DNA of 64,000 nucleotides, from the NCBI RefSeq assembly GCF_014851395.1, contig NW_024041373.1, forward strand, positions 22,266,750-22,330,749. Direction: 5' to 3'. Within the stretch, counting starts at the first letter, position 1; the number at the start of each line of letters is the position of its first letter. The stretch comes from Micropterus salmoides (Eukaryota > Chordata > Actinopteri > Centrarchiformes > Centrarchidae). The notes under the pieces were generated by a model that made no database searches, was not told the DNA's origin, and worked only from the letters and a program-made list of their open reading frames with translations. Of the stretch, positions 12,890 through 25,620 are shown in pieces. Made by a program: the position numbers and the translations under genes.

Positions 12890-15800
12890 TCACAAATCGG
12901 TGCTGGTCGTGTGGCTGTTGCTTGAAACCATGGAGATGCTCTGTTTCTCACTTAGTGTCTTAACAACAGTTGCAGCAGGAGACTGGAGCACCTTCCGTGA
13001 AAGTCTCATTCTCCCATCTGTTGGGTCCCGTCCAAAGTACTTGACCTGTTAGCATAAGTCCAGTCAGAGAAAATGAGCCCACAATGTAAACACAGCAGGC
13101 TAATTTTGACTATACAGTCTTTAGTTATTGACATACCTGTATCTGCTGTCCCACCTCTAAACCCAAGGCACTTGGATGTTTGATCTGAAAGAGGAAAATG
13201 CAAAAGAAACTACCTGTAAGTGGTGATGTAATTCTCAAACACTCATAGAAACATGGACACACAGGAAAACAGCATGCAGAGGCAAATTTACTGACCCGTT
13301 TGTGGTCTAGTTGCGAGTTGTGCAGCAGGACAGCACTCATGTTGGGATAAAGTTTCACCATCACACCAATGTCCCTGAAGCAGAGCATGAAAAAGGCTTC
13401 AGAATCTGTTTGAATGCTGAAAGGGGCTGCTAGCTTGATTTCACAGTGTGATTTTCTTGACTGTGCTTGTTTAAACTGAGTGCTAATGACTGGCATCAAA
13501 CACTGTTTGACAGTAAACATCGCAATGTATTATTATTACCTTATCTCAGTGATGGTGGCAGTGTAGATAGCACCAAACTCCAGCTGCTGTTCTTGCTGCA
13601 ACACGAAACAGAAATACACATATGTTCATGCACTTACCGTACAGCCATGAATTTACATGCAAACAGCCTCATGTTCCGATCAATGTCAGACTCATTCATG
13701 TTCTGCTTTTTTAAAACAGGTGAAGACTCACGTCATCTTTGCAGATGTCACTGATGAAGTCTTGGGCTTCATTCATGGCTCCTGGTGTTGGTGCGAACAC
13801 AGAGAAAGTCTCCTCGTCCACCTGACTTATTGTCACACCTTCAGAAGAGAAACCAAAACTTCAGTTTCAAAATTCTGTTAAAAAGTCTGTATTATGAAAA
13901 AACAAACTTCATTGACAAAGCTGTTGGTTTCCTGAGTCAGTTAAAATATGAATTTTAGATTACACACTTTACCTGTTTGAGCTTGTAGCCTGCGAAGGTT
14001 ATAGCCGCCTGGACCAACAAAGCGTGCTCGTCTAGAAACAGGCACCCGGACATTTTCTGAGGACAGAATGAAACTCACAAACATCAGTTATCAATACACA
14101 ATAAAAAAAGGTATCTAGCTCCACTAGTCTTACAGATAGTCACAAATTATATCAGAAAACTTTTCACACCATTGTCAGACTTAATGCTCCTTTTAAGCTT
14201 CTGAGACACATGTTCAACTCTAACCAAGCGTGTCCCCCTTCCTTGAAAATATATTTTATGTTCTAACACCAAACTTACCCACAACAGGTCCATTCTCCTT
14301 CCTAGTCTCTCTGGGTTTTGCTATACATTTGTTCATGATGCCCAAGATTTCCTTCTTTGCCACTGGGACATAATAATATTGAAAGAAAGGCCATCAAACC
14401 ACAACAAATATGTACAGACTTTATTCTTTAGTGTAAAATGTTCAGTTCCACTGCCAGTTGAGCTTACCTGTGGCCTGCTGGATAGCCTCCATGACCAGCT
14501 TCAGAGGCAAACCTGGGATCTTCACATCAGCCTGGAGGTTAAATAAAGTTTTGTAAAATATGCGACAATGTAGTCTAAAGCTGATGATACACGGGGCAAC
14601 TTTTTGAGCAATGTTGCAGGGCAATCTTGCTGGTGGCAAGTCCGACTATGTTTTGAACGGATAGCGGCGGTGTTGGGAGGTTGGGTGAGTGATGGGGGAA
14701 GGAGATTACAGTAGTAATCTTTACTCATTACCATTGATGGCAACGTTGCCCTGCACGATTGCTCTAAAAGTTGCTCTGTGTATCATCAGCTTAAGGCTCT
14801 TTGTCCCTTTGACGACCATCCAGTCAAATGTAAATGCTCCGTATTTTTATAGCTTCTTTCTAGTCTTTTCATACACTGAGCCTAAGTGCTAAGTGCTCAA
14901 ACAGAAACTAACATTCACGCATTCGGGGTTCAGTATCTTGCCCAAGGACACTCTGACATGCAGCCTGGAGGAGCCGAGGATTGAACCGCCAACCTTTCCC
15001 AATTAATGGGCAACCCGCTCTACCTCCTGAGGCACATCCGCCTCAGTGGTTCTTTTTCTAAACAAGATCCTGTTTGGCTGGCTGTAACAATGATTCAACA
15101 CAGTGTAGCAGTATCTTATAATTCAAATTAAACTTTATGTATTCATGAATAGAAAATCTTAAATTGAAGTCTGCCCTGGTCTCTTCTTTAATGTTTGGGC
15201 CAGGTGAAATAATACTTTTCAGGTAGATTTATTTTGTTTTCCTTCCCTTTTCTACTCCAGAGTGAGCCTAAAAATATATTTTAGACACTTGCTATGAGTT
15301 ATCAGACACAGTACCTGTAAAGCAGTGATGCCCTTGTTTGTTCCTGCCAATTTGAAGTCCATGTCTCCAAGGTAATCCTCTATCCCCTGTTTAGAAAATA
15401 ATAGTTCACATTCAACATCCACTATAGTTAACTAGGGACATTAACTATTCCTTTTTGGGGATTTGTATTGCTTAACTAAACGTTCACTTCCATTTGGTAG
15501 TGATAAATGGTTACAACCAGCTACAGTTGTACTGTCTGTACCAGAATATCAGTTAGTAATCTGTAGTCTTGGATCTCAGCAGGCTTCTCTGGGTTGGCCT
15601 TGGAGATGAGGCCAACTGCAACACCTGCCACAGCGGAAGAGATGGGCACACCTGTGAGACACAGATTTGGACATATTATGCATATTACCACACAACTGCA
15701 CTTAACTAAATGTGAATGCAAACACTGGTGCAAATCACATCTAGATATTTTATCATATGTATCCATCTTTAAATAATGGGGTTACTCTTTGAAATTGAAA

Positions 15801-18800
15801 CTAAAAAAAGTCACATACTTTTCATACAACCTAATTTTAAATCCTAGATAGAATTGACTGTTTTATTGGGTTATCGGAGTAAAGTTAAGTAAAAATAATA
15901 CATTTGAACAATTCTACTATAGGCATTATCAACAGTAAAAGAGCTATTTCAGGCATTCCCACTCTGGTACCTGCATCCATCAGCGCAAGGCTGCCTCCAC
16001 ATGCTGAAGCCATTGAAGAGGATCCTGAGAGGCGATAAAGAGATGGAAATATAGAGTAAAGAAAATAAAGACTCTGAGACATCCTGACAAACAATGAACA
16101 CATTTCCTGGAGGACTGCATTGTTTTCAAACCTTAAAAAAAAAACTGTATCACCACACTCACCGTTTGATTCAAGCACCTCAGCAGTGACCCTGATAGTG
16201 AAAGGGAAGTCTTTAGGAATGACTGGTCTCAGAGCTTTCTCAGCCAGGGCCCCTGGGAGTACACAAACACACAAACATGAACAAATACTTCCACATCCAC
16301 ACAGTCTTTGGTGGTCATTAATGGACACTGAATACAAGTAAATCACACAAACCATGTCCAAGCTCTCTCCTATTGATGCCTCCCATTTTTCCAATCTCAT
16401 TTGTTGCATATGGAGGGAACTGAAATTAAATGCAAGGTTGATTTTAAATTCACAGGATACAGAATCACACATCTAATAATCTATGTGAATTTAAAAATGA
16501 AATCAAGATTTCACTCACTTCATAGTGAAGCATGAAGTTTTTGTCTTTAATGCCACTGCAAAAAGAAAATGAAATAAGAGACCGGAGAGAGAGATTTATG
16601 ACAGTGTGAATAATTTAGGCTGCCACTCAGGAGAATACAATATGTGAAATGGCATTCAGATATAGACAGGAAAGTACTAAAAATGTGGAGAATGGACCAA
16701 CACTATGTGAAGTGTCCTGATGAAGTAAACAGTATTAATGTGTGGTTTCATGTGTGAATACCAGTAGTCATGATAATTTTACCTCAAAGCTGTGGTGATA
16801 ATATCTGCTTTGACACTGGATTCCAGGGAATCAAATGTGACACTGCTCAGCACCTACAGCAAAAGGAAGAGGATAAGAACTGAGCATTCTCTGTTGAAAG
16901 AGTGGACCTAATTGGTCGGCCTCCTCCTGCTATTGCAATCATTGTCAAACCTTTACTACTGTGCAGAACACATCAGTTCTTTTACAAAACACACCTTTCA
17001 AATGAAGGTTCTGTGGCCCTCCTGTGCTGTACCTACCTGTGTTTGTCCTCTCTGGAACAGAGCTGAGCCATGCAGTGGTTTAAAGAGGTCGACATCGCAA
17101 GAAATGTTCCTTAAAGCAGTCAACTCCCTCCCATCACATCTACAACACGCAAAATCAAAAACGTTTTTGCCTCAATTACAAAGGCTCTTCATGTGTCATG
17201 TGAAAATACATTCATTTTGCCATGGTGCCACGGTGTTTACCTCTTGTACTCATTAAGCACTAAATTGCGAAAGATTTCTTTGCACACAGTGTTGAAGGAT
17301 TCAATGACTTCAAAGTGCTCAGCCTGTGGGAATTTTTCTAGACATGGAAGACATCAAGTGACACTGTTCAGCTAACAGACAGGCTCAACTGAATTGAAAC
17401 GTAATAAATATAAATATATTATTGTGAAGGCGGTTGCAACAATATTTGAAACACCTAACTTAAAATTCTTTCCAAGCAATACTGAAGCTGATCTACCTTT
17501 AAGGTCCTCTTCAGTTTCTAGTCGAACTTTGTTGATAGCTTCATCTCTTGAAATCTACGGTAAGATTATTACTGTTATTGATCAAGAAATAAGTTAATCT
17601 TCTAAAAAACATAAACATTGTCATATCACTGAGAAGAGAAACACCTGTGATTTAAAATGCTTTAATATACATATTCATTATAATGGGTTCAAAATGGCCA
17701 TGCCAGGTGGTAAGAGAGGGCTAACACACAGAGATAACTTTGAGTCAACAACAACAGACGTCCGACTTTACCTTATCGTGAGTGTAATCAGTGAAAACCG
17801 CATAGATCTTCTCAGAAGCTAATCTGTAAGGAAGAAAAGGTAAAAACAAGTCATTACTAACATCTAAAACAACATTATTCCTATTTCTGTCTCTTACTAT
17901 TGAGAAATCAAGCTCAGATACTGCTTCATCAAGTTTGTAAGTACACTGAACAAAATTATAAACACAACACTTTTGTTTTTGCCCCCACTCATCATGAGCT
18001 AAACTCAAAGATCCAAGACTTTCTCTAAGTGAACAAAAGGCCTGTTTGTCTCAAATATTGTTCACAAATCTGTCAAAATCTGGGTCAGTGAGCACTTCTC
18101 CTTTGCTGAGATAATCCATCCACCTCACAGTTGTGGCATATCAAGATGCTGATCCGACGGTATTGCGCAGGTGCGCCTTCCGCTGGCCACAATAAAAGGC
18201 CAATCAAAAATGTGCAGTTCCATCCCACAGCACAATGCCACAGATGTCGCAAGTTTTGAGGGAGCGTGCAATTGGCATGCTGACTGCAGGAATGTCCCCC
18301 AGATCTGTTTCCCATGAATTGAATGTTCATTTCTCTAGCATAAGCCATCTCTAAAGGTGTTTGGCAGAGAATTTGGCAGTACATCCAACCGGCATCACAA
18401 CCGCAGACCACATGTAACGACACCAGCCCAGGACCTCCACATCCAGCATCTTCACCTCCAAGATCATCTGAGACCAGCCACCCGGACAGCTGCTGAAACA
18501 ATCGATTTGAAAACCAAAGAATTTCTGCACTGTCAGGAACCGTCTCAGGGAAGTTCATCTGCATGCTCTTCGTCCTCATCAGGGTCTCGACCTGACTGCA
18601 ACTTCACACAGCCATTGAAGAGGAGTGGACCAACGTTCCACAGGCCACAATCAACAACCTGATCAACTCTATGCAAAGGAGATGTGTTGCACTGCGTGAG
18701 GCAAATGGTGGTCACACCAGATACTGACACATTTTTAAGTGGCCTTTTATTGTGGCCAGTCTAAGGCACACCAGTGAAATACCCATGATGTCTGATCAGC

Positions 18801-21800
18801 ATCTTGATATGCCACACCTCTGAGGTGGATGGATCTTTAAGTTCAGCTCATGATGAATGGGGGCTAAAACAGAAGTGTTGCGTTTATAATTTTGTTCAGT
18901 GTTTTATAGGTAAACCCATTTCTGAATAATGCAAGCCTTTGTCTAATTTACAGACAATTTCATTCAGTAAAAATAATCCTTGAAAGTGATTTTGTTTTAT
19001 TCTGGAAATTAAATCTAAATACAGTCCCAGGGCTATACTGATGTTTTACCATTTTATACACAATTCCTACTAATATAGCTAAAACTCTCCTTGTATTGCA
19101 CGTAAGCAAACTTCACTTGTCACCTAAATCACTCTTAAACTGCAGAAAACTGTTTCATCTCTGGTCTTACTGCCGAACATTTTCCACCATGTCAGTCGGG
19201 GCTGAGAAGACCTTGACTGGGGTGCGCTTGGTGACCTTCTGTTCTCGCGCCAGCTGCTGGATGGCGTGTATGATCTGCTGGGTGTGTTTGACTCCCACCT
19301 TCACTGCATGGCAAAAGTCCTGCTGCAGCACGTTCTCAGCTGACGCCTCAATCATCACTGGTGGACAGAGAGACGCATTAAAGAAGTGTTGTATGATGCT
19401 ACCACTTTGCTACTGCTTTATAAGCAGCTGTTAGTTTATATCACTATGAAATGGTTCATGTATAAGTCAAAGTGTTTTCAGTAAATAATCAACTGACCTT
19501 CTGCTGGGAGTTTTACAGTGTTTGTCAACGTACCCACTTGACTGCTGGGGCCCCCAGCCACAATGAGGTTAAGACTGCTGGAAGCCATCTCTGCCCTAGT
19601 GGGGTTAATCACCAACTCTCCATCTACCATGCCAACACGCACAGCACCTGGAAAAACACACGAGCAGTCCCGAGCTAGATTAAAACGAGTGTACAGTAAT
19701 ATATTCCAGGAATTGAAATTGAATAGAGGAGTTAAAACTAGGATTCAATAAGTGTGTGAATAAGCCTTAATCTGTTGTGTTCCTCACCTATGGGTCCATG
19801 CCAGGGGATGTCAGACAGGGCCAGAGCAGCTGAAGCTGGAATGAAAGAAATTATTGTTTTAGGATATGAAAAACTCTGCTCTGTGGAAAACATGAATAGC
19901 TGAAATATAACTCACCTGCATTAATAGCCAGCACATCTGGATCATTGACACCATCAACTGCCAGCAGGTTACAAAGAACCTTCAGGAGACATTGACATAA
20001 CCGCACACATACACATAAGAAATCGGTGTCAGAAACACATTAATATCATCTTTGTTCAAAAAGCAAAAGAGGGCAAACTTATTATCCCATAACAGTGAGA
20101 ACCCCTTTAAACTGACCTGAGTATCATAAAAGTAACCTGGAGGGAACAGTGGTCTAATAGACCTGTCTGAGCAACAGAAACATGAGGAACTGTCAGTCAA
20201 ATCACTCGAGTTAAAGGCATTCACAGTCAGTACACACCGCCTACATCAGTTATACATATAAACAAGACACATTCTTATCATCTCACCTATGAGCCTGCTG
20301 GTGAGTATCTCATTGTCGGTGGTGCCCAGCTCCCGCCTCAAATAGTTAGTGGGGATTCGACCGGCAGCAGCCGCTTTCTGTCTGTAGTCAACCTGTCAAT
20401 CAAAATGAATGTTCATTCACTAGACAACCCAGAAACATGTTACCCCAATGCACTACTGTACTGAGGTCATCTTTTTAGAGTCACAAACGGCGGGTGATGA
20501 CAGGCTGGATAACACTTTCTATCTACTTAATGATTCATCTACCAAATACTTTTACATTATATATAGATATAACAAGACAAAACAAGAAAAATCCTGAATG
20601 AGTGCGATAAACTACACAATCACAGTCTAAAAACAAAGAAAGTTAGAGAACATACCACAAGAGGCATAAACTGAGATGGAGAAGGTTTGGTTTTGCTCAC
20701 AGCAGTCACCATCACAGAGGTCTCTCCCAGCTTCAGAAAGAAACAGAAATGGAACGGGTTACCAAAAAGACAAATAAAAGCATTATACATAGCATCAAAC
20801 ATCTGGGAGCGCCCAGTTTAGTCCTACAGCACACTTTTCTTTTATGAAAAGGTTTTCGTCACTATATTTTTAGCGATGAAAAGCCACACTACACACCACA
20901 AAACTTTAATTTACACAAGCTCTATTGCACTAGCGTTGGATTACCAACTGGAAAAAGCTGGCTAACTGCACAAGGTCCCATAGGCCATATGTGTCCATAT
21001 CATGTGTCAACTGGTTTGTGTTCTTTTGATTAACTGGGCAGTTGTTTAGCAATATACACATCTGTATCGTTACCCCTCTTATCAACCTGTTTTTAGATGT
21101 GCTCCAAAAAAGAGTCAGTAGTCATTTTTGTCAAAGGCTCCCTGGTGGGTTAATCTAGCCATTTTTTACACAAGCCTTATGAATGTTAACAAAAATAAAT
21201 AAAAACACCCTCATCGGAAAACGTCAGGATAATGTTACATCAGATAATTTGAGCAAATACATTTCCTAATCTGCCGACACATATTTTGCACTGAGTCAAG
21301 TCAAGCCAAGTCAGTTTTACTTCAAAGCCCAAAATCACAAATCACAGAGCTTTACAATCTGTACAACATATGATATTATCCTCTATCCCTAAGACCCGTC
21401 ACATATGGGACGGCTCCATCAAAGGAGTAGGAACCTCAGGAAGAGCAATAGAGAAGGGACCAATTTTCTAGGCCCGACAGACATGCAATAGATAGTAATA
21501 TTACAACATGGAAATGTTGTAGAATAAAGTAAAAACATATAGGACAAATATGGATAAGGGGGAACATTGAGCAACTTCCAGGTGCAACCATGCACCTATT
21601 TGTTGTGACATTTTTTCTGTACCTGTACCACAGCAGCTCCATCAGCAAATCTAGCAAACCTCCCTGAAGAGATCTCAAGTTTCCTGCCAAAACAACAAGA
21701 CCACAACACATGAAAATGTCTGAGATACTAAACCACTGTCATATGTACATGCAGTCACGCTACCAACGTAATTCTGTGTTCTGTAACGTAAAACCAACAC

Positions 21801-22105
21801 ATCCCAGTTGGCTGGTCTGGGTCTGGTGATGAGCTACATCAGTAAAAGTGAGGACACCAAAGCAACAGATACACTTTGACAGCGGGCGCAGAAAAGCATC
21901 ATAAGTTAAAAATAAATAAATAAATAAATAATGCCTAACTCGTTAATAGTTATTGCCGGTAAATGGAAGCTGGAATGTCAACTCACTTTTCTCCAAGGTC
22001 CACTCCCAGTCTTCGTGGGTTTGCATGGCTGCTGTAAACACTATGGTGACATAAACGGACATGGAGGCGGGCAAACGAATGCCCCAGTCGGAGCAAATAC
22101 CTCAT
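12890..22105 (-). CDS. pnpt1: PNPT1, mitochondrial polyribonucleotide nucleotidyltransferase (PNPase); complete, 28 coding exons
   Basis: A phosphorolytic 3'-5' exoribonuclease acting in mitochondria. Exons in transcript order: 21987-22105, 21623-21683, 20656-20730, 20287-20392, 20117-20166, 19916-19979, 19788-19835, 19534-19647, 19171-19357, 17772-17823, 17497-17554, 17241-17337, 17037-17139, 16783-16853, 16519-16555, 16353-16419, 16163-16252, 15971-16024, 15542-15651, 15315-15386, 14468-14531, 14279-14362, 13973-14056, 13732-13838, 13540-13595, 13296-13374, 13137-13184, 12890-13045. They join to 2313 bp, 770 residues; the human protein is 783. Residues 1-35 are Arg-rich without acidic residues, as in a mitochondrial presequence. 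Two RNase PH cores (about 36-205 and 350-560) flank a helical linker. RRE at 104-106 and NRRELGHG at 430-437 are conserved RNA/phosphate-binding loops. D525, D531 and K533 (in EDYLGDMDFK) match the bacterial catalytic D486, D492 and K494. KH GPGG is at 609-612 and an S1 domain follows at about 665-735. Exon 16 has a weak donor (GTTTGT). Confidence 0.97.
14579..14791. mobile_element. 213 bp MITE with long terminal inverted repeats and TAA target duplication
   Basis: Begins AGCTGATGATACAC and ends with the complement GTGTATCATCAGCT. The inverted arms are about 45 bp with a few mismatches, and TAA flanks both sides (14576-14578 and 14792-14794). Three-base TWA duplications suggest PIF/Harbinger-type mobilisation. 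It has no coding capacity. It sits in PNPT1 intron 20, only 47 bp from the acceptor side of exon 21. Confidence 0.88.
14881..15046 (-). mobile_element. tRNA-derived SINE copy
   Basis: Read on the minus strand it starts with a tRNA-like head. An A-box-like segment TGCCTCAGGAGGTAGAGC is followed by a perfect B box GGTTCAATCC (14978-14987 on the plus strand), then a non-tRNA body (CCTTGGGCAAGATACTGAAC). This is the layout of a common teleost tRNA-derived SINE. It is not a functional tRNA, because no acceptor or anticodon stem can be formed. It lies in PNPT1 intron 20, just beyond the 213 bp MITE. Confidence 0.8.
17944..18901 (+). mobile_element. Internally deleted Tc1-like transposon
   Basis: Ends CACTGAACAAAATTATAAAC and its complement, preceded by TA at 17942-17943; the right flank is TT, probably a mutated TA. 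Long inverted arms are visible: cctcacagttgtggcatatc on the left matches gatatgccacacctctgagg on the right. At 958 bp it is shorter than a full element, because the catalytic middle of the transposase is absent. It lies in PNPT1 intron 9 (17824-19170), antisense to the gene. Confidence 0.88.
18244..18726 (+). pseudogene. Tc1-like transposase remnant: N-terminal HTH part fused to C-terminal tail
   Basis: From the ATG at 18244 it reads MSQVLRERAIGMLTAGMS, the DNA-binding N-terminus, and meets a stop at about 18351. After about 18600 the frame reads TAIEEEWTNVPQATINNL and ends at a TGA (18724-18726), the typical C-terminus. The DDE catalytic core between them is missing. The join lies around gactgcaacttcacacagcc (18594-18613). 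It cannot encode a transposase. Confidence 0.85.
21299..21545. repeat. Degenerate dispersed fish repeat in PNPT1 intron 2
   Basis: Phrases such as cacagagctttacaatctgt, cctctatccctaagacc and gaacctcaggaagagcaata match my memory of a very common teleost interspersed repeat. No ends or coding sequence are definable here and I cannot assign a class. It lies between PNPT1 exons 2 and 3. The rest of that intron (20731-21298) shows nothing recognisable. Confidence 0.4.
21909..21930. repeat. (AAAT)n microsatellite
   Basis: About five AAAT units in PNPT1 intron 1, about 55 bp from the exon 1 donor. Confidence 0.85.
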
Positions 22106-22330
22106 ATCTAAAGACCACGAAAACAAAACAAGAAAATTATCTGAGAACAGTCTCTTTACAGCTATGATGTGCGCGTGAGGGCTTCCATGTCAGTTCGTCA
22201 CATGTACGGAATTACGTATTAGAGCCGCGTCCTCTGATTGGTCCGACCGAGGTAGTGTGTAACATCGAAACTGTCCGTACCACCTGACACGCAACCATTC
22301 CGCTTTAGCTGCTTTTAAAATACGAGGAGT
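22106..22330 (-). promoter_or_regulatory. PNPT1 promoter region with inverted CCAAT box
   Basis: Immediately upstream of the PNPT1 start, with several CpGs. ATTGG at 22237-22241 reads as CCAAT on the minus strand within ggaccaatcagagg, an NF-Y type site about 130 bp upstream of the ATG. No TATA box was seen. The extent of the 5' UTR is unknown. Confidence 0.45.
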
Positions 22331-22984
22331 CTAATAGATAACACATAAGTTTATTTGTGGCGAGGGAAATTGTTAAATTATTTAAGTTGTTGGTAAAAAA
22401 GGTAACGTTACGGGATATAGGAAGAATTAACCAGATTATCTATTCTCCACGTTAAATTATCTTTTCCATTTGTCTCTGGCCCCTTTAAACATTCTTGTTA
22501 AAGATGCTTTAACAAGATGCATGCGTTGTATGTTATATGTAAGTCTTTGCCTGTTAAAGTGAAATATTTGTCATTTCTTTTCGAGGATGCAAATGGCTGT
22601 TACAAGTGCCACGGCTCATACCGTGACACTTAAACTCAAAGAACAATTTCAGTATCTGTACAGGCAATATAACTCAATTGCCCATTTAACTCCATGTTCA
22701 GCGTGTCTCTGAAGGTTGACTGGCAGATGAGAGAAGGTAAAGCAGCCTTAAATGTGCAATTTGAAATCCTGACCGCCAGGTGTCAGGATTGCCTGTCAAA
22801 GATCATCTTTCAGTTTAGTGAGAACATCCATAAATACATTTATCAACCACCTCACTTTCATAATACAGTCGTCAGCACTGATACTGTATATTTTAGATAT
22901 TTTGTGTTACTAGTGTCATTATTTTGATCAACCACCTCCCACTTTTTATATGCATACATCACTGAAACATGTGCCTTTGAAATA

Positions 22985-23795
22985 CAGTATTTTTCAATTG
23001 CTAACAAGCATTAGACAATACTGAAGCCACCTTAATACAGTCTGCGTTAGGCTACCAACATGCATCTTGACCAAAACAGTTAATCTTACCTCCAAAACTC
23101 TCTCAAACCACCAAAACACTTCATACATGTCTCAAAATAAACTCATTCAACCAAACACTGGCAACAATTCTCACTCAGAAAGCATACACTGTCACTCATT
23201 ACACACTAACCTAAAAACACTAACAACAGGGAGCATTAGATATAAATGACGCATTTGTATCTTTGAAGTTTTAATGATTTTTCACATAAATTAGTATTTC
23301 ATTATAGAAGACAGTTTTTGATGGGACACAATGACCACAACCTGTAATTCATGTACCAATCCCCCGAAACAAGTCTGCTAAAATACAAGCACATTTCCTG
23401 CTTTACTCTCAGACTGCAGTTCAAAACACTACACACAGTTCTCTATGCACATAGAGGTAAACATAAAAATTACTGTAAATATTGTGTATAAGATTTTCTC
23501 TGTATTTTAGTCTGGTTGCTGCAAAAATGCAGGACATTTGCCATCATTCTGTTTTGAATGTGTGTTAGCATTTGAAAAATATGCGGCAAATATATAGTTT
23601 TTTGCAGGTGGTGGAGTAGTAATGAGTTCATGGATTTTGGAGAAAGTGGTCATTGAATGCTTTTTTGTATGAAAGCAATGAAAACTGATTCACAGTTTGG
23701 TCCACAAACAGTTATGTTTCTCTGACTATGTGAAGATTTTTGACAATGTGACTTCAGTTTTGACCAATGCATGTTAGCAATTGAAAAAAAAACTG
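22985..23795. mobile_element. Mariner-like non-autonomous element with TA target duplication
   Basis: Left end CAGTATTTTTCAATTGCTAA and right end (minus strand) CAGTTTTTTTTTCAATTGC are imperfect inverted repeats of about 28 bp. They are flanked by TA at 22983-22984 and 23796-23797. Just inside lies a second inverted pair sharing AACATGCAT and TTGACCAAAAC (near 23055-23076 and 23755-23775), partly displaced. It is 811 bp with no transposase-like frame. The mariner assignment rests on the TA duplication and end structure. Confidence 0.75.
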
Positions 23796-24796
23796 TAACA
23801 GTTTTTCTGAAAAAACTATGTGCTTCAAACAGCCAGTTTGTTTGCCTGTCAGTACACCAGACAGTTGGTAAATCATGAGTGACCTTGCTTGCTGATCAGC
23901 CAACCAGTCTGGAAGTTATGTTACCAGCCAGACAGCCCTCCAGTTAGTCAGTGAGCCTACTCATTAACAGTGGGGCTGCTGCAGTTGTTATGGAAACAGA
24001 TGAGTGTTAACAGCATCTCTCTGGATTACTTTCACGCATGCAAACACTTGCACACACAGAAACACATGCGCACGCTAATTACAGGGAGGAATAGCAGGAT
24101 TTCACACAAGCACACATTCCCATTATTACCAAGGTTTCTAATAGTATTATCTTGTTTCCATGGCTCCGGGACACATTGAGATCTCATTATTACCAAGCAG
24201 AGCCGTGGACTATGAGTGGGTAATGGACCAGTCAGGGTTTTGTGGTAGAATACAAGCATCATAAACAGCTCAGTGGAGGATGCTGTACGGCTTTGTCTTG
24301 AAGAGCCTTTTCTTTTCAGAGAATCTTCTCATGTAAATGTCCACCGACCAACGTAGAAATCAATTGGTTGTCTGTCAATCTAAATATCAATCCATTAATA
24401 AATAATGATCCAGTCATCTTACAGCAATCTTTCTGACCCTTGAAATTATTTGGACTACGCTGTGTAAAGAGAAAAGGCATCGATCTAATTTGATTGATCA
24501 GTGGGTTTTTATGAGGAGTGATATTCAAACAAATTTCGAGACTGACAACCAAAGTGTAGACCACTACATGAAATGATACTAGTCCACCTGAATGTGCATT
24601 TTCTTGTTTGTAAATGTTTCAGTGATAACATTTTTGTAGATAAGTTGTAAAACAATTTGGTCCATAGCAATTGGTCTTCAAAGTAAAGGACCATGTATGA
24701 AGCAACAAAAAGGCAAACAGGTTTTTTGTTGTTGCTTGTTGTCATTTCCTTTGCCTAGGTGTAGGAATAAAGTCCAATGGAAAATCAGCTTTGGTG

Positions 24797-24843
24797 TATG
24801 TGTGTGTGTGTGTGTGTTTGTGTGTGCGTTTGTGTGTGCGTTT
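24797..24843. repeat. Interrupted (TG)n microsatellite
   Basis: TG dinucleotide run with interspersed TT and CG variants, in the PNPT1-CCDC88A spacer. Confidence 0.8.
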
Positions 24844-25615
24844 GCCCCAATCACTGCAGGACTCTAGAGGTTTAAGTGATTTTCATGCTGTGATGTTACA
24901 GGAGGTGACAACGTGACTGCCTGCATGAGCGCTGCACTGATCTCTGTTACACACACGAACACACACAAATGCAGATTTCACAGCCAGGGTGAGATTTGAG
25001 GATTTTTCTGAGTCCTTGGCAACAAGGGATATTATCTATCATCCATTGACAGTTTTACTGAACAGATTTCTTTTGTGTAAAAACATTTTTGTAATCAATT
25101 TTACAACTTTTCTTGCAGAATTTCATGTGTCCAAATGTTGATTCAACTGTGATATAGATATTGCCTGTATCCTTTTCTTTGGTTGAGAGACTTTTCCTCT
25201 GTCTGTCACTGATAAGCCACTAATTGGATCCACCCTCCTATGACCAATATGGACATGCATAAGCTTGAGGGAACCACCATTTAGACAGCTCATATTTGAA
25301 TTGGGGGTGCATGGTTTCCTTTGTCACAAGCGTGGTAATTATATTATGGCAAATGGTATTGGTTCCACATAATAAGGTTCCATGGTCTCGTAACAAAGTA
25401 GAGCAGAATTTAAGCCATAACCAACTTTGTCACAGTGATAAAATCCTTTTATCTTATGGGAGATCAAAAAGTATTTATTGAGTCACTATTACATGTGTGT
25501 TATGGTACGTCAGGTACATGCTAGAAAATCAACTTTCCATATACATAGTTGAATGGCAGGTTAGATAAATTAACCTCACAGGATTGATTGGATGCAGATC
25601 AGAAAACACCCATTG

Positions 25616-25620
<5 letters not shown>

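Noticed and set aside
14881..15046. Possible tRNA gene because of a good B box
   Set aside because: No cloverleaf can be formed and the body is SINE-like, so it was annotated as a SINE.
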